Below are positions 1 through 12,500 of a stretch of DNA of 64,000 nt, piece by piece (position 1 is the first letter of the stretch; every line of letters begins with the position of its first letter). The notes under the pieces were generated by a model, which was not told the DNA's origin, ran no database searches, and saw nothing but the letters and a program-made list of their open reading frames with translations. Origin of the DNA: Branchiostoma floridae. Its lineage: Eukaryota; Chordata; Leptocardii; Amphioxiformes; Branchiostomatidae. Location of the stretch: the NCBI RefSeq assembly GCF_000003815.2, contig NC_049985.1, positions 19,711,893 through 19,775,892 of the forward strand. Reading direction: 5' to 3'. A program made the translations under genes and the position numbers.

Positions 1-502
1 CCATGGGGACAACTCGAACATAAAGGCAGGCTCTATGAGTCGGAAATATATATGATATAATGCTTATGATATGATTTTTGTATGATGGCATCTTTTTGTT
101 GATAGCATATCATGATACGATCTTTGAAAGAGCCTGACACGTAGAGCCGGCAAGCAGGCCGAGATAACCATACCAGTACTCACGCTTGATTTGAACTTTT
201 GCTTGTAATACTCTTGTTGTCATGGTCTTTTTTAATTCATTTTTACAGTTAAAATATTATAGGAAGGTATTCAACAGCTATGTCCACATTTTGTGTTGGT
301 TAAAGAAGCACAAAAGCGGTCAGACGGCTATACAGAAGAGACACAAGTGAAAAATCGTGCGACGCTGGAAAAATTTTGAACATCATCCGATGCGTTGCGA
401 TGGCTTACGATGCTTACGATTTTGTTGCGATGTACTGCGCTCATCCTACGATATGCGGAATAGTCCATCGCAAGGAGTCGTACGCGCTTTGTGACCGGGG
501 CT
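1..502 (+). mobile_element. Dispersed repeat Y, copy 1, forming an inverted pair with 1207-1708
   Basis: From CCATGGGGACAACTCGAACA to GTGACCGGGGCTTT this copy matches the reverse complement of 1708-1209 at high identity over about 490 bp. Two further copies are at 1945-2460 (minus) and 21950-22465 (plus). No protein is encoded. The left edge is cut by the window. Confidence 0.8.
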
Positions 503-803
503 TTAAGGGCAGAACCCGCTGTACGTGCCAAAACGTGGGCAATCTTTTGGGACCCGTAAGTGGTAAGTACCGCCTCCGTACGAACTCGTAGGGAATCCGA
601 AGGATTTGGGAGCACGCAGACACGCCGTAGAACTTTACGTGCAGGCAAAACTTTGTGTGCCATCGGGCTGCGTATTCGCCCTCCGTACGTGCCAGTACGG
701 GCGACGCGCCTGCCCTGTACAGCCTGAACGTTTTCAGAAATACGTGGCCCCCCTAAAAAAACGTACGGACAAATTGCACGTACGGCGGGTTGTGCCCTTA
801 GCT
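501..803. mobile_element. MITE M1, copy 1
   Basis: Ends are TAAGGGCAGAACCC and GGGTTGTGCCCTTAGCT, followed by TAA. The same element occurs at 17211-17528 and 49239-49550. Here it lies about 14 bp past the splice donor of the broken stalk exon, within the intron. Confidence 0.8.
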
Positions 804-817
804 TAACGTAGCCTTAC

Positions 818-1842
818 GTCCCAGCCTTGTCATCCGATAAGCTTGAGAAGCATTCGTTTCGGGATGAGTTGGCCGTTGTGTTGGCTGGGGAACTGTAGTC
901 TGCGTACGTATGGCATGCTGAGAAACAGTGGTTTCAGGATGAGCGGTCTGTTGTGTTGCTTGGTAAGTTGTGCTCTGTGTACGCATGATGTGCTGGGAAA
1001 AAGGTGGTTCGTGGATGAGTTGGCCGTTGTGTCGGCTGGGAAACTGAAGGCATCTTTGTGGCTGTGGGCTGATAAGTTGGGTGTTGTGTCTCCTGTAGAA
1101 CCGTGCTCTGTGTACGCATGACATGCTGAGAAACATTGGTTTCAGAATAAGTTGGACGATGTGTAGGCTGGAGAGAAGAAGGAATGTGCATGGATGTTGT
1201 CAGTGAAGCCCCGGTCACAAGAATCGTACGACGTCCTTGCGATGGCATATTACGCCTATCGCACGATGATCACAGTCGATCGCAGCTAAATCGTAAGCAA
1301 AATCAGCCATCGCAGAGCATCGGATGATGTTCAAAATTTTTCCAGCGTCGTACGATTTTTCACTCGTGTCTCTTCTGTATAGCCGTCTGACCGTTTTTGT
1401 GCTTCTTTAACCAACAAAATGTGGACATAGCTGCTGAATACCTTCCTATAATATCTTTAACTGTAAAAATGAATTAAAAAAGACCATGACAACAAGAGTA
1501 TTACAAGCAAAAGTTCAAATCAAGCGTGAGTACTGGTATGGTTCTCTCGGCCTGCTTGCCGGCTATACGTGTCAGGCTCTTTCGAAGATCGTATCATGAT
1601 ATGCTATCAACAAAAAGATGCCATCATACAAAAATCATATCATAAGCATTATATCATATATATTTCCGACTCATAGAGCCTGCCTTTATGTTTGAGTTGT
1701 CCCCATGGTTATTACCATTATGGTAAACTGACCCAAGACCGACGAGAGCTGAGATTTGATCTAATTATCAACTCACGTGCATGAAGCGTGTTAGTGAGAA
1801 ATGTTACATGTCTCGTCGTCGTTGATTCCTCAGTAGTTGGAC
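818..1842 (-). pseudogene. Broken inverted copy of the lectin-receptor stalk exon, split by a repeat
   Basis: Read on the minus strand, 1842-1790 matches the first 50 bases or so of the stalk exon at 22699, with about 90 bp of its upstream intron (to about 1935). After a 0.58-kb repeat insert (1207-1789) the match resumes at 1206 and runs to a GTAAGG donor at 817. The copy carries more of the Thr/Gln-rich repeat units than the right-hand exon (about 440 versus 321 nt). It also has a frame change near the homopolymer run at about 1000. Insert and frameshift make this a dead exon. It has CAA where the right-hand gene has TAA, and its splice donor is intact. Further exons of this second gene, if any, lie left of the window. 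Confidence 0.8.
1207..1789 (-). mobile_element. Repeat Y, copy 2, inserted in the pseudo-exon
   Basis: It spans from AGCCCCGGTCACAAG to CACGTGCATGAAGCGT and separates the two halves of the stalk-exon copy. About 13 bases of the exon are replaced at the junction. It also includes some 80 bp of the X repeat adjoining Y. Confidence 0.75.
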
Positions 1843-1944
1843 CTTTCAAATGAAAATAAAAAAGGGAAATATACTCGTATTTATGGTTTCCGCCGCATCA
1901 GTTGCAACATTATATTATGCAAATGATATGGACAGTCCCTTAAG

Positions 1945-2461
1945 ATCCGGTCACAAGATTCGTACGATGTCCTTGCGATGGCATATTCCGCATATCGTAC
2001 GATATGATCGCAGTAAATCGCAGCTTAATCGTAAGCAAAATCAGTCATCGCATGGCATCGGATGATGTTCAAAATTTTTCCAGCGTCGTACGACTTTTCA
2101 CTTGTCTCTCTTCTGAATAGCCGTCTGACCATTTTTGCGTTTCTTTAACCATTGCAACCAAATGTTAACGTAGCTGTTGAATACCTTCCTATAATATCTT
2201 TAACTGTAAAAATAGATTAAACGAGACCGTGACTACATGAGTATTACAAGCAAAGGTTCAAATCAAGCACAAGTGCTGGTATGGTTATCTCGTCCTGCTT
2301 GCTGGCTCTACGAGTCAGGCTTTTTCGAAGATCGTATTATGATATGCTAATAATGCTATCAACAAAAATGTCATAATGCAAAAATCATATCATAAGCATT
2401 ATATCATATATATTTCCGATTTATATAGCCTGCCTTTCTGTTCAAGTTGTCACCGTTGTTA
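1945..2461 (-). mobile_element. Repeat Y, copy 3
   Basis: Matches 21950-22460 in inverse orientation. In the right-hand copy it lies in the intron before the stalk exon, so this copy belongs to the same duplicated block. Confidence 0.75.
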
Positions 2462-3279
2462 TACCCCCGTCACATTATATACGATCTTCGGACGTACTTC
2501 GCGATCGCAGGAAGGTCGCCTTATTTTAAGATCTTAAGATGGTCATGCGTATTTTTCGCCCAAAAACTCTCACTGTCAAATATAAGCGAAGCTCGTGCGA
2601 TCTTCTGTGACTAAATCTATGATAATGAACCTCCCATGACCTCTTGCCCGCGGACAAGGTAACACAAAACGTTCCTCAAAGAAAGGCACAGAAAGATATC
2701 AATAAATGTTGTTTATTTTGTTGTCGTAATCTTTTTAACCACTTAATGGAATGCGAGGGCATACTAGAAATGACGAAAGAAAAGAAATCGTGTCAGAAAG
2801 GCAGCCTGCATACTGCCACAGGGTCCACAATGTCAGAATTACCCTCACATTCCCAGAAATTCAATATTTGTAAACAAACGGAAGTCGGGCGAACGTCGCC
2901 CGAACGTCGCCCGACTGACGGGCGTTCGCCATCCGATTTGCGCTCGATGATTAATAACTAGGTCTGTGCTCGGCTATCGGTCTTCAATCGTTGGATTGAC
3001 GCAAGACTATCGACCGATACCCTTGAGAGGTACACACGATTTGCACGCACGATCTGCGACTCTAACGAGCCTTGCGATCTCAGAGATCTCCTGCGACTTG
3101 TCGCTTATTTTAAGAACATGTTTCACTGCACCGCGACCATCGTACGCCCCCTGAAAATCGCCGGCGATCCCAAAACATCGCGGGGTGATCGTGAGAACAT
3201 CGGACGTCTTACTCACGAAAATGTTATTTGGAGCTCGTAGACTAGTCTTCCGATCGAATTTCGCCTCGTGACGGGGGTA
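2462..3279. mobile_element. DNA transposon with 12-bp TIR and TTA target duplication
   Basis: The 818-bp element begins TACCCCCGTCAC and ends GTGACGGGGGTA, flanked by TTA at 2459-2461 and 3280-3282. It is absent from the matching site near 21950, which gives an empty-site control. A 105-codon frame inside (2644-2961) is not recognisable. The 3-bp TTA target fits the PIF/Harbinger type, but no transposase is present. A fragment of its left end lies at 19502-19545. Confidence 0.85.
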
Positions 3280-3282
3280 TTA

Positions 3283-4303
3283 TCACGATTATTGTAAACA
3301 CAAGACCGACGAGACAGACGAGAGCTGAGATTTGATCTAATTATAAACGCACGTGCATCTAGCGATAAAAAATTGTCTGCATCACCTGTGTGTGATACTG
3401 AATCTACCACGTGGAAAATAACGCCTTGAAGGCAGGCTCTTCTACAAGCGCGCTGATCTTTGGTTACTTTGACTTTGACTTTATTGTACTAATTTGACTG
3501 TACTAATGTGAACAGTTGCGACTGATATAGTTTCCCTTTTCGTCAACATCTGCAATATCAAGGAAAACTAAAACCATCACAACATGCTAAAATGTATAAA
3601 CCTTTGACGTCATTAGTAGAAAATAATGACCGTAATGAAGTCTGCTATGGGGGCAATAAAAATCGTACGACGATGGAGAAACTTTGAACATGCTCAAAAT
3701 CCATTTTAGCTCTATTTTCGTCATAAGAGGCACCCCGATTTACTATGATTACCTGCGATTGACGCAGGTACGCTCTTATGACCTCATGGTACGATGCGCT
3801 ACGACCTTTGTGACCACGGCTTTATATATTTAAACCGGTGACCATTGCTTCCGATTCTTCCCCGACTTACGACGCACTGCGCTTATACCGCGCATAAAAC
3901 CTCCATCGCAAGATATCGTACGGGCTTTGTCCCTGGAGCTTTGGGGATTCCTCTACCGCGACGGCTGTTCTCACATGACAGCATATTTGCATTACGCAGC
4001 ATCTGCTTGACAATATCCAATTACCGCAATGCCTAACACGCCGAAATAACGCAGACCTGGACCAATATACCGAGAGACGTAGGGGTGATATCTGAAATTA
4101 TTACATCGATTATAAGAGCTACCGCGAAAAAAAGCAACGTACATCACCGAGCAACTAAGTGCAGACGACATGCCAAACTACATACCAATGCGGCAAACAG
4201 AACATAGAGATACAGATCTATATCACATCCACTGATCACAGTACTTTGTCGACGGAGACAGAGTAATCATCTGAAGATGATACTGTATAAATACACATTC
4301 AAC
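3283..4303 (-). repeat. Repeat X, inverted copy of 20744-21950
   Basis: Read on the minus strand from 4303 down to 3283, it follows 20744-21950 nearly throughout. The match starts just inside the intron after the TSP1 exon. A shorter piece is at 32505-32770. Together with repeat Y and the stalk exon it forms an inverted duplicated block. Confidence 0.8.
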
Positions 4304-5710
4304 AAGACTGGCAATAAAAATATTATTGCTATGACGACGATTGAGGGGAACAACAATACAGCTCAAATCAGAAATAGACTGGAACTTAAGGGCGAAAATA
4401 TGCTATGGGTGTGGGGCGTCGCCCCAAAAAGTCTCTCTAATAAAATCTCATTTTATCTATTAGCTTCGCCGGCCAACAAAATTTGCCCTTCAAAATGCAG
4501 GAAATGGCGTTTTAGACGGTGCAGATTTTAAATTTCCACTGACTTATTTTGCAACTTAAAAGTTGACTTTCAAAACGCAGGGAATGGCATTTTAGATGGT
4601 AAAAATTTCCGCGATCTACCTTGCATCTGCTCGCCAGTGCCTTCTGATATCCTGCGAAGAAAACCACCACAAGACTTCAAGAAACATGAAACCATTTACC
4701 GTCTTGGAGTCATTGGACTCGAAGCACAATGTTTATAAATTAAATTTATAAAACCACAGGTTTAAATTAATTTAATTTTGAAGTGTCAAACAGCTCCCCC
4801 ATTTGGTAATTCAACCGCACGGGCGAAAACAGTGTTTCGAGACCCCTTGGAATGTACCAACGGCCTTACGCACAAAATAAGAGGGGAAACAGCTTATGTC
4901 GATTTCGCCAGCATATTACAGATGTCTAAGTCTATAAATATTTGAAATTTAAAAAAAAATACTCATTCAATATTTTCATACTTTTCCCTTACTACTGAAG
5001 AGAAAACATTAAAATTTGATTATTTTTCCTTTAGATGATTTTGGACTCGTCCAATATTTTTCCCACGAGGCAGTGCGGTTGTTGGCGCTTGGAAGAGTGG
5101 TGAGGTTTTTTTACCGATTTTCGAGACTTTTGTACCAAATTTCTCACATGTAGTGGACCTTATGACGATTGATTTCTTGTGGATATGAATGTTTGAAATT
5201 GTTTCGATCTGTCTTTCTTTAAAGGTAGCCTTAGATTTTGTAGAAGATGATGTAGAAGTCCTCTTTGAAGTGGTGCGTGTAAGTGTGGGAGGGGGGCACT
5301 CAGATGTTCAAACGAAAATCAAACGTTTCTAATAAAACTTTCTTTTCTCTATTTGATTTGAACTTATAACGTCACGACCTGCTTTTAGGGCATTTATATG
5401 TGTTTTTTGTCAACATGTCGAGTATCAACCTGTTGTTTGTCAAAACTATGTGTTGTCATGGGATTTCTAGTCGTTTCTCTGTCATGAATGCTCTTTCCCT
5501 GTCAAATATTTTAATTATCATGTGGATGTTTCCCCGTCAGTGTGTACAGTTGTATTGAATGTGAGATAAGTTATGTAGCTTTAAAGTGATTACAAGTGCT
5601 AGTTAGTGTAACGTTTGTGTCCTATAGTAATTTTATAATAATTTTCAAATATGACGAACTTGCAAACTTGGGATGACAGTGTTGACACAAACACTGATGG
5701 GGAAATGTCC
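4304..5710. other. Gene-free AT-rich DNA with repeat scraps
   Basis: It contains two short copies (about 4485-4530 and 4560-4600) of a GCAGGAAATGGCGTTTTAGA-type motif that recurs near 6290-6330 and 8480-8520. A 17-codon start (MTNLQTWDDSVDTNTDG) at 5651 runs into the next MITE and is not recognised. No gene can be supported. Confidence 0.4.
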
Positions 5711-5719
5711 ACACTGATG

Positions 5720-5866
5720 GTACCCTGGATATCAGAGTACAACTTAGCCGGCTAAGGGAGTCGGCGTATCTCCCCAGGCCGGCTAAAGTCGGTTTACGGG
5801 GCTATGTTGCTAGGGGCCTGGGAAAGAACCATAGCCACGAGCGCTGTTCTCTGGCGACCAGGGTAC
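5720..5866. mobile_element. MITE with 7-8 bp target duplication
   Basis: The 147-bp element runs from GTACCCTGG to CCAGGGTAC, flanked on both sides by ACTGATG (5713-5719, 5867-5873). The duplication length fits the hAT type. It interrupts a short open frame starting at 5651 that would otherwise run to a stop at about 5902. Confidence 0.8.
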
Positions 5867-6514
5867 ACTGATGGAGAAAATGCATGGCAGGGAAGCGTCC
5901 TGATACCTTGTTACAGAACCGTCAGGGACAGATGACTGGATTTTCATTTTAAAATATGTCATTGATGCACCCAGAGACAACTTATCTAGAGATTTCACAT
6001 TGAAAACACCTATACCAAAAGCACTTAGCGACCATGTTTAGTGAAATAATAGACGTTAACGTTTGGTGGGTTCTTTGACGTGCTACTAGTAGAGATCTGG
6101 TTCTCCTCAAAATTTCAAATAATCGTCCTTTGATGGAATTTTGCAGCTGGGGACTGAAAAAAAATGTACACTTTCCGTCCTATGTGAAGAACAGAAATCA
6201 ATATGTAAAGATATAATGAAACTGTCTGCCTTGTATAATTCTTCACCGAAATGGATGCCGTTGAAGGGTCTGCCAAAAAAATTTACATCTCAAAATGCAG
6301 GAAACAGCATTTCAGAGGGTTTAGATCTCAAAATTTTCAGGGGAGCATGCCCCCGGACCCCCTAGGAACGCCACCCCTTCGACGCAACGTCTTGCTCGAT
6401 AGGATTCAAAATTGAGGGGACAGAAAATGATTTCGGCTGGCTACAACCATGTTTACATGTATTTTCTTTCTTTTCCGTAGAGCCTCAGCATAGCAGCACT
6501 GGAAGGTTGATGGA

Positions 6515-9500
6515 ATGTCCCACCCCGACAAACTACAGCAGCAGCACAACACCTCAGCCGGCGAGAAGTGGAGAGTCAAGACTCTGGACGAAATCTTAGA
6601 GGAGAAGCGCAGACGCAAGGAGCGACAGACCATGGAGCAGGGGAGCAAGGGAGACCACTTGGGACATCTTGAAGAAGGTAAAAGATTAAAGGCATTTCTA
6701 AGCAATATTAGGTCGTGGAAAGTGGAAATATTATGAACAAGGCAGGCTGTATAATATTGACATCTAATGCACTATTTTACTTTTTAGCACATTTACATCA
6801 TTAGGCCACAGCAAGTAAATTTTATGGATGACATCAGCGTTCCCGCCAGGCATACGTCTTTACGTCTTTGGACGCATTTTTTTCTGGAAAGACGCACTCG
6901 GCTCGGCTGAATGCGTCCATAAATAATCTGTAAGAAAGGCTGACCTGTAGCACCAGTGTGCAAAATGTATCTGGAATCTTTAAAAAAATCTGTCTTTATA
7001 AGAAGGAATCCTACCTTTACAATTTATACTTCAAATTGTTCACTTTCCGGTCATCCAGGTAGTATGGGGCATGGGGCAGAGCGCGGCACGTTTTAGAACT
7101 AGCGGACCCATGTCTGACACACCCAGCCACGCACCAGTCTGAGCTGTTCGTTGCGCAATGTAAAATTTCTTGTAGTCCGTGAAATACATCTGACAGTCAG
7201 CATTCTGTAACACTGGAAGAAATCTTATGCAGATTTTATATTCTGATTTGAACATGATACTTACTTGTCCTCATTTTCATGTATTTGTTAAAGATTTGTG
7301 GGTAATACTAGTATTGAACAAACAAACTGTTCTGCGCGAGTGTTGTGCATCTCAACAAAAGTTCTCACGCTGTGGGCAGTTGATTGGCAGTCGGTATCTT
7401 TGACAACAGGCCGCCGGCGCCAAGCAGTCTAGATTGGCCACCAGGTCCAAATCCAACCATCTTAATAACCAATCAGCGTTTGATAAATGTAATGATGTAC
7501 TCTGTCATTGGTCACCGAGTATTAGCGCACGTGACGTTGTTTTGTGATATTGGTAGCCGCCCGTGTCGTCTGGCAAGTTTCTTCCCTAGCTGCTAACAAT
7601 TTACTATTAAATTTTCCCCATTTATCCAAGTTACAAAAAGCGGTGCGCAGTAAATAAGTGAAGAATCCAAAACTATTCACTTTGTTTCTTATTTCCAAAA
7701 TTTCTTTTGTTTCAAAAAGACAAAATTTGTGGCAGAAAAGGGGCCGCAATATTGTTGTCAAGCGTTGATCGAGTCGGCTGTGCACTGACGTTGGCCTCCG
7801 TGGCACATGGCGCGGCACGCCCCCCTCCCAAGACGGACCGTCGATCGCAGCGCCCAGCACGTTGGAACGTCTTTCTGGCTACTGCTTCAAGGCTACACCG
7901 GCACTGATCACTGCCAAAGAGGCAGCAGATCGTCCTCCTTCGAGTAATGTATAACGTTCTTGGTCTATTTGAAAAGAAATCCAGCCAAAGTTTTCACGCC
8001 GAAAACGGGGTTACCTGAGGTCGCAGGAAACAAATGCATGCTCGTGGAAAATGACGGCACAGCCTTGTAAAACCCCACCGATTCGAAAAATTTGAGTAAA
8101 ATCATCGGGAAGAAAAAAACACAAAGTGTGATGGCGTCGTGATTTTATCGTCTGGGAAAACTATTTGATGAGGGAGGGCGCAACATCGATCGCACGAGGT
8201 AGAAATTTATTTTATTCAATGACGGAAGAAATTGGCAGAATTTTTCCATGGGCTGACGAACTGGCTAGAGCCCTGTTGCAAAGCATCAAAAATCCAAAAT
8301 TTTCATGTCTGGAGAAATTATACCCGGGCCAGATCACGGAAGGCTGATTCCCTGTGATTATAGTTTTTTTTAATATTTACGTATTTTTGGGGTTCGAGAG
8401 GGCGGTTGTCGATTACTGAGTAACGGGAGTAAAGAGGCAACCGACATGCAATCTCAAGCGCATGATTTTCCTCTCAAATTGCAGGAAATTGTGTTTTAGA
8501 GGGTTTGAAAATCCAAATTTTCCTGGGGGAGCATGCCCCCGGACCCCCCCTAGAATGCCTCCGGCGCTCAATACCCCCCTCCCAAATATTTGGACGCATA
8601 CTTTCAAGAACCTGGCGGGAACGCTGGATGACATCCTCTGCAGACTGCAAAAATAGTGCAATAGGGCGATAAAAAAAACAAGATGGGTGAGAGAAAAACA
8701 AGATGGCTACATTTTCAAAAATAGGCACCATAAAGTTGTGATGAATGTTGTAACAAGAATTAAAGGGACAAAACACGTGGCATCAAAGCAAAGAAGGCAT
8801 TCATTCCTGTATTCAAGACATGAACTGGTGTGGTAAAAGTGACACTAGTGACTAGTGTGGTAGACCGGCATCACCAACAAAGTTGGTAACCACACTCATG
8901 GCTTCCATATTGGTGTCACTTTTACAACTATCCAATAAGTTTCATTTCTACAACTACTGTATTAATGCCACATGAGCATTGTCAACAGTTTGCATGCGGT
9001 CACACTAATGTAGTTAACACGTTTAGTAAAAACAATTTTTTGCAGACGCTAGCTAGTGCAGTTTTAGCATAAGGCCTAGGGAAAAAAATGTTGTGTTTCC
9101 TGTTTCCCTACCTACCCGAGAAAAACCTGCCGACCCTGGAATTTTTTGGGGGTGGGCAGTGGAGTCACAGCCTCAATTGCAAGTTAGAATTTTTATTCAG
9201 CCTGTTTCCTATTGAAGTCAAAACACTGATTGTCCTTTCCTATCTAGTGAAGGATAAATGTATCTCACAAAATTAAAGTTTGACATTGAAAGACGAGTGT
9301 CCTCATGCATTTCAGTTTTCTTTGTTCAACTGCATTGTAGCACTATAATGTCTCACTAGAATTTTGGCCACCCTAAATTAAGGTATGCTCCTAGTGGGGC
9401 TGATTACAAGAAGAAAAAAGATGATCCCAACCTGCCGACCCTAATTTTTTTAGGACTGAAACAGGAAACACAAATTTTTTTTCCAGGCCTAACTGGCCAC

Positions 9501-12500
9501 CAGACTATAATATATGACCAGTACCTTACATGAGGATCACTACGCTAACTTTTTCATTTAAACTAGTGTATTGGTACTTACATGTATTATTATTATGTGT
9601 GTATTATGTACTATTATGCAGGGCTCGAAATACTGGGTGCATGTGCACCCAGGTGCACCCAAAATTGGAACTGTGCACCCAATTTTTTTCAGTGGGTGCT
9701 CAGGGTGCACACAAATATTTTCTTAGGTTTATGTATGGAAAGGTATCAAGTATGCTAGTATACATCATATTCTTGACATCTAAGTGTTAGAAAGATAATA
9801 AAAATGTCTGTCATGTTACTTGTATAAGAATTTGATAGCTTTAACTAAGTTTTGTTATTAGGTTTTCTTGACATTCTACTTAAATCTAAGTGGTGCACCC
9901 AAAAATTTTTTGGTGCACCCAATTTATTAAGCTGGGTGCACCAGTGCGCCTAATCCCCAAAATGAATTTCGAGCCCTGATTATGTATGTATTTATATATT
10001 TATCAATCAATCAATCAGTCAATGAATCAGTCGTTGCATTTGCAGTATACTCAAAAACCTGGTGTGCGTGTGGATATCATCGATATCATTAAATCGACAT
10101 AGCCTAAGCTTGAAGTGTTTAAGAAAATGTTTGATACATGCACTAACAAAACTGCCCTTTTGGATTTCTGTTTTTCAGGCTTTTATTTTTCCTGACTTTT
10201 TAAGAATCAAAAGAGCATTTTCTTTTCCTTTGTCCCACTTTATAGGGGAGCTGGAAGACGAATGGGCACACCACAGAACAGGAGACGATGGTAGAGATGC
10301 CTACAGGCACATAGAAAATGGTGGGTTAGACAGCTCTTGACACTGTAAGGCCCCAGAAGGCCCCATGGGCGACTGCCATGTTGTAGGTACAATGGCTTTG
10401 GTTGGCTGGACAAAAAAACACATTGAGTTACACCATCAGAATGCATGCAATCTTAGTATTACTGTTATTTCCTCACTATTTTCACATTCTTTTTAAGGTC
10501 AAAATCATTTTTTATGCCACTGAAATACATAAAACTCTAAAAAGATTTCTCAAAAGGTCAAGTCTGATTTTGTACAAATGTATCGACATGAATTGCCTCT
10601 TCAACTTTCTTCAAATGTAATATCAAACAAACACTTTCAAGTTTGATTACTGTTTGGTTACCGTAAACTCAATAAATGAGTTTACCATGTTGACATTAGT
10701 AGCAGTACTTAAGTAAATACTTTAGTCTGATGACAAACTTTACCACAACAAAAAACAACAACTATGAAATGCAGTGAATATTTCCCTCATGTGAAATTAG
10801 GTACCTAACTGCAGTTTGGGATGTCCATTGGATAAAATGTGTTTGAGGAAAGCCATGTATATGTGTCGGGCACATTAAACTTTTTAAAGAACCTGCCTCA
10901 TTTATTCAAGAAAAGAATAGGGGTCCTTCCTGGTGTGAGAGGACCAAATAAACGTGTTTAGATGTACAGCTTGTACTGTTCAACAGATAAGTACAAACGT
11001 CACGGTGGTGGTGTTGTTTTGTGTGTGTTTTTTTTCTTTTCATTTCACGTATATTACGTAACATAACATAAAGATAAAAGAACAAAAGATTAAAGTTCAG
11101 GAACTGATTTCGATGTAAAGAGGTGTCACAAACCTTTGTGTTACGCCATGAGGAAGTTTCACAATACATAAAATTAAAAACAAAAGAGATTGCATGCTGT
11201 CTGACACTTTCTAGACCCTTTCTATTGAATACTAACACTACCTGTGCCATTGTGCCTACCTGGCAATACCCCTCGGTACACCTGATGCACACCTGGTGAC
11301 TGCAGGTGTGCTGGCTGGAGCCCAGGTGAGCTAACAGGTGTGTGGTGTTCCCTGCAGGTGAGCTTCAGGAGAAGAGAGGGAAGGAGGGAGTGACTGAAGG
11401 AGGTGGAAGTGACGATGAACGGATGGAGGAAGGACTTGACATCAAACCTCCACAGCCCAAGAAAGACAGCAGGTAATACTGTAAATGCAGAAACTTTTGC
11501 GTTGGTTTAATGTTTGCAGTTTTCGCGGCGGCCGCTTCACCGCAAATTAAAAACCACCGCGAACATTTCTCCGTGGCAGTTAGAGACTTCAGTGCATGGT
11601 GCTACCGCGAACTTAAAACCACCGCGAAAAGTCCTTTTTCACGCTACCGCGAAATTAAATCCCCGCAAACTTTAACACATTTACAGTAAATCGCATTAAT
11701 CTCCCACACCAATGATGCATGGGGCAGTGCAGATCTACGTTTCTGTAGCCATTACCACAAAGTTTTCTGCAATCCCTACAGTAATGGGCTGGTACACCCA
11801 TAGTGGTCTCTGTGTGTCTTTCCCGTGCCGTGCAAAAACGGTGCTGCAGAATCATTGGCATTCCTTCGGACTCCCTGCCGACGTTGTCGTCCAGACGTGA
11901 CGAAGCCACCTTGCGCACTTTTCAGAGTGTCTTGGCTGATGAAACTAATCCCCTGAACAGCTTGTTATCACGCAAGTCACACAGTGGCTATGGACTTCGC
12001 CGTGACAGACAAATCATGACTTCACGTAGTCGAACAAAGAGACACGAGCTGTCATGTATACCGAGAGCTATGAAGCTGCACAACACAAATCTATCTACTT
12101 GTTGCTAAATGATACTAGTATGCAGAAGTGACTCCTACATCTTAACTGCCTGTTGTTGTATGTTGTCTTTTTAATCCATCTTGTTTCACATCTGTAAGTT
12201 TTAACTGAATTTTAGTTATTGTAAAATGGAGGCACTTGTATATTGTTGATAGCTTTTACATTAGTTTATGAAACTTTGTGAACCTCGCAATTAGGCCGAT
12301 TGGCTGCAATGAGTTTGGGTTAAATAAACCATTACCATTACCATTCCCAAATGCTGCGTAGTCAACAACATTGTACTCCTTCAAGTTCAAGCCAATCCAC
12401 ATTTTCTTCTCAAGAAGACAGTGCATCGTTTCTGTCAGGAATTTTAGTTAGCCCATGGCTACTTCCCCTCAGCCAATGAGAAGCCCCCATTTTCTGTTGA

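Noticed and set aside
5651-5902. Short protein start (MTNLQTWDDSVDTNTDG) that might be a first coding exon
   Set aside because: Interrupted by a MITE, only about 30 codons without it, and no downstream partner exon could be matched.
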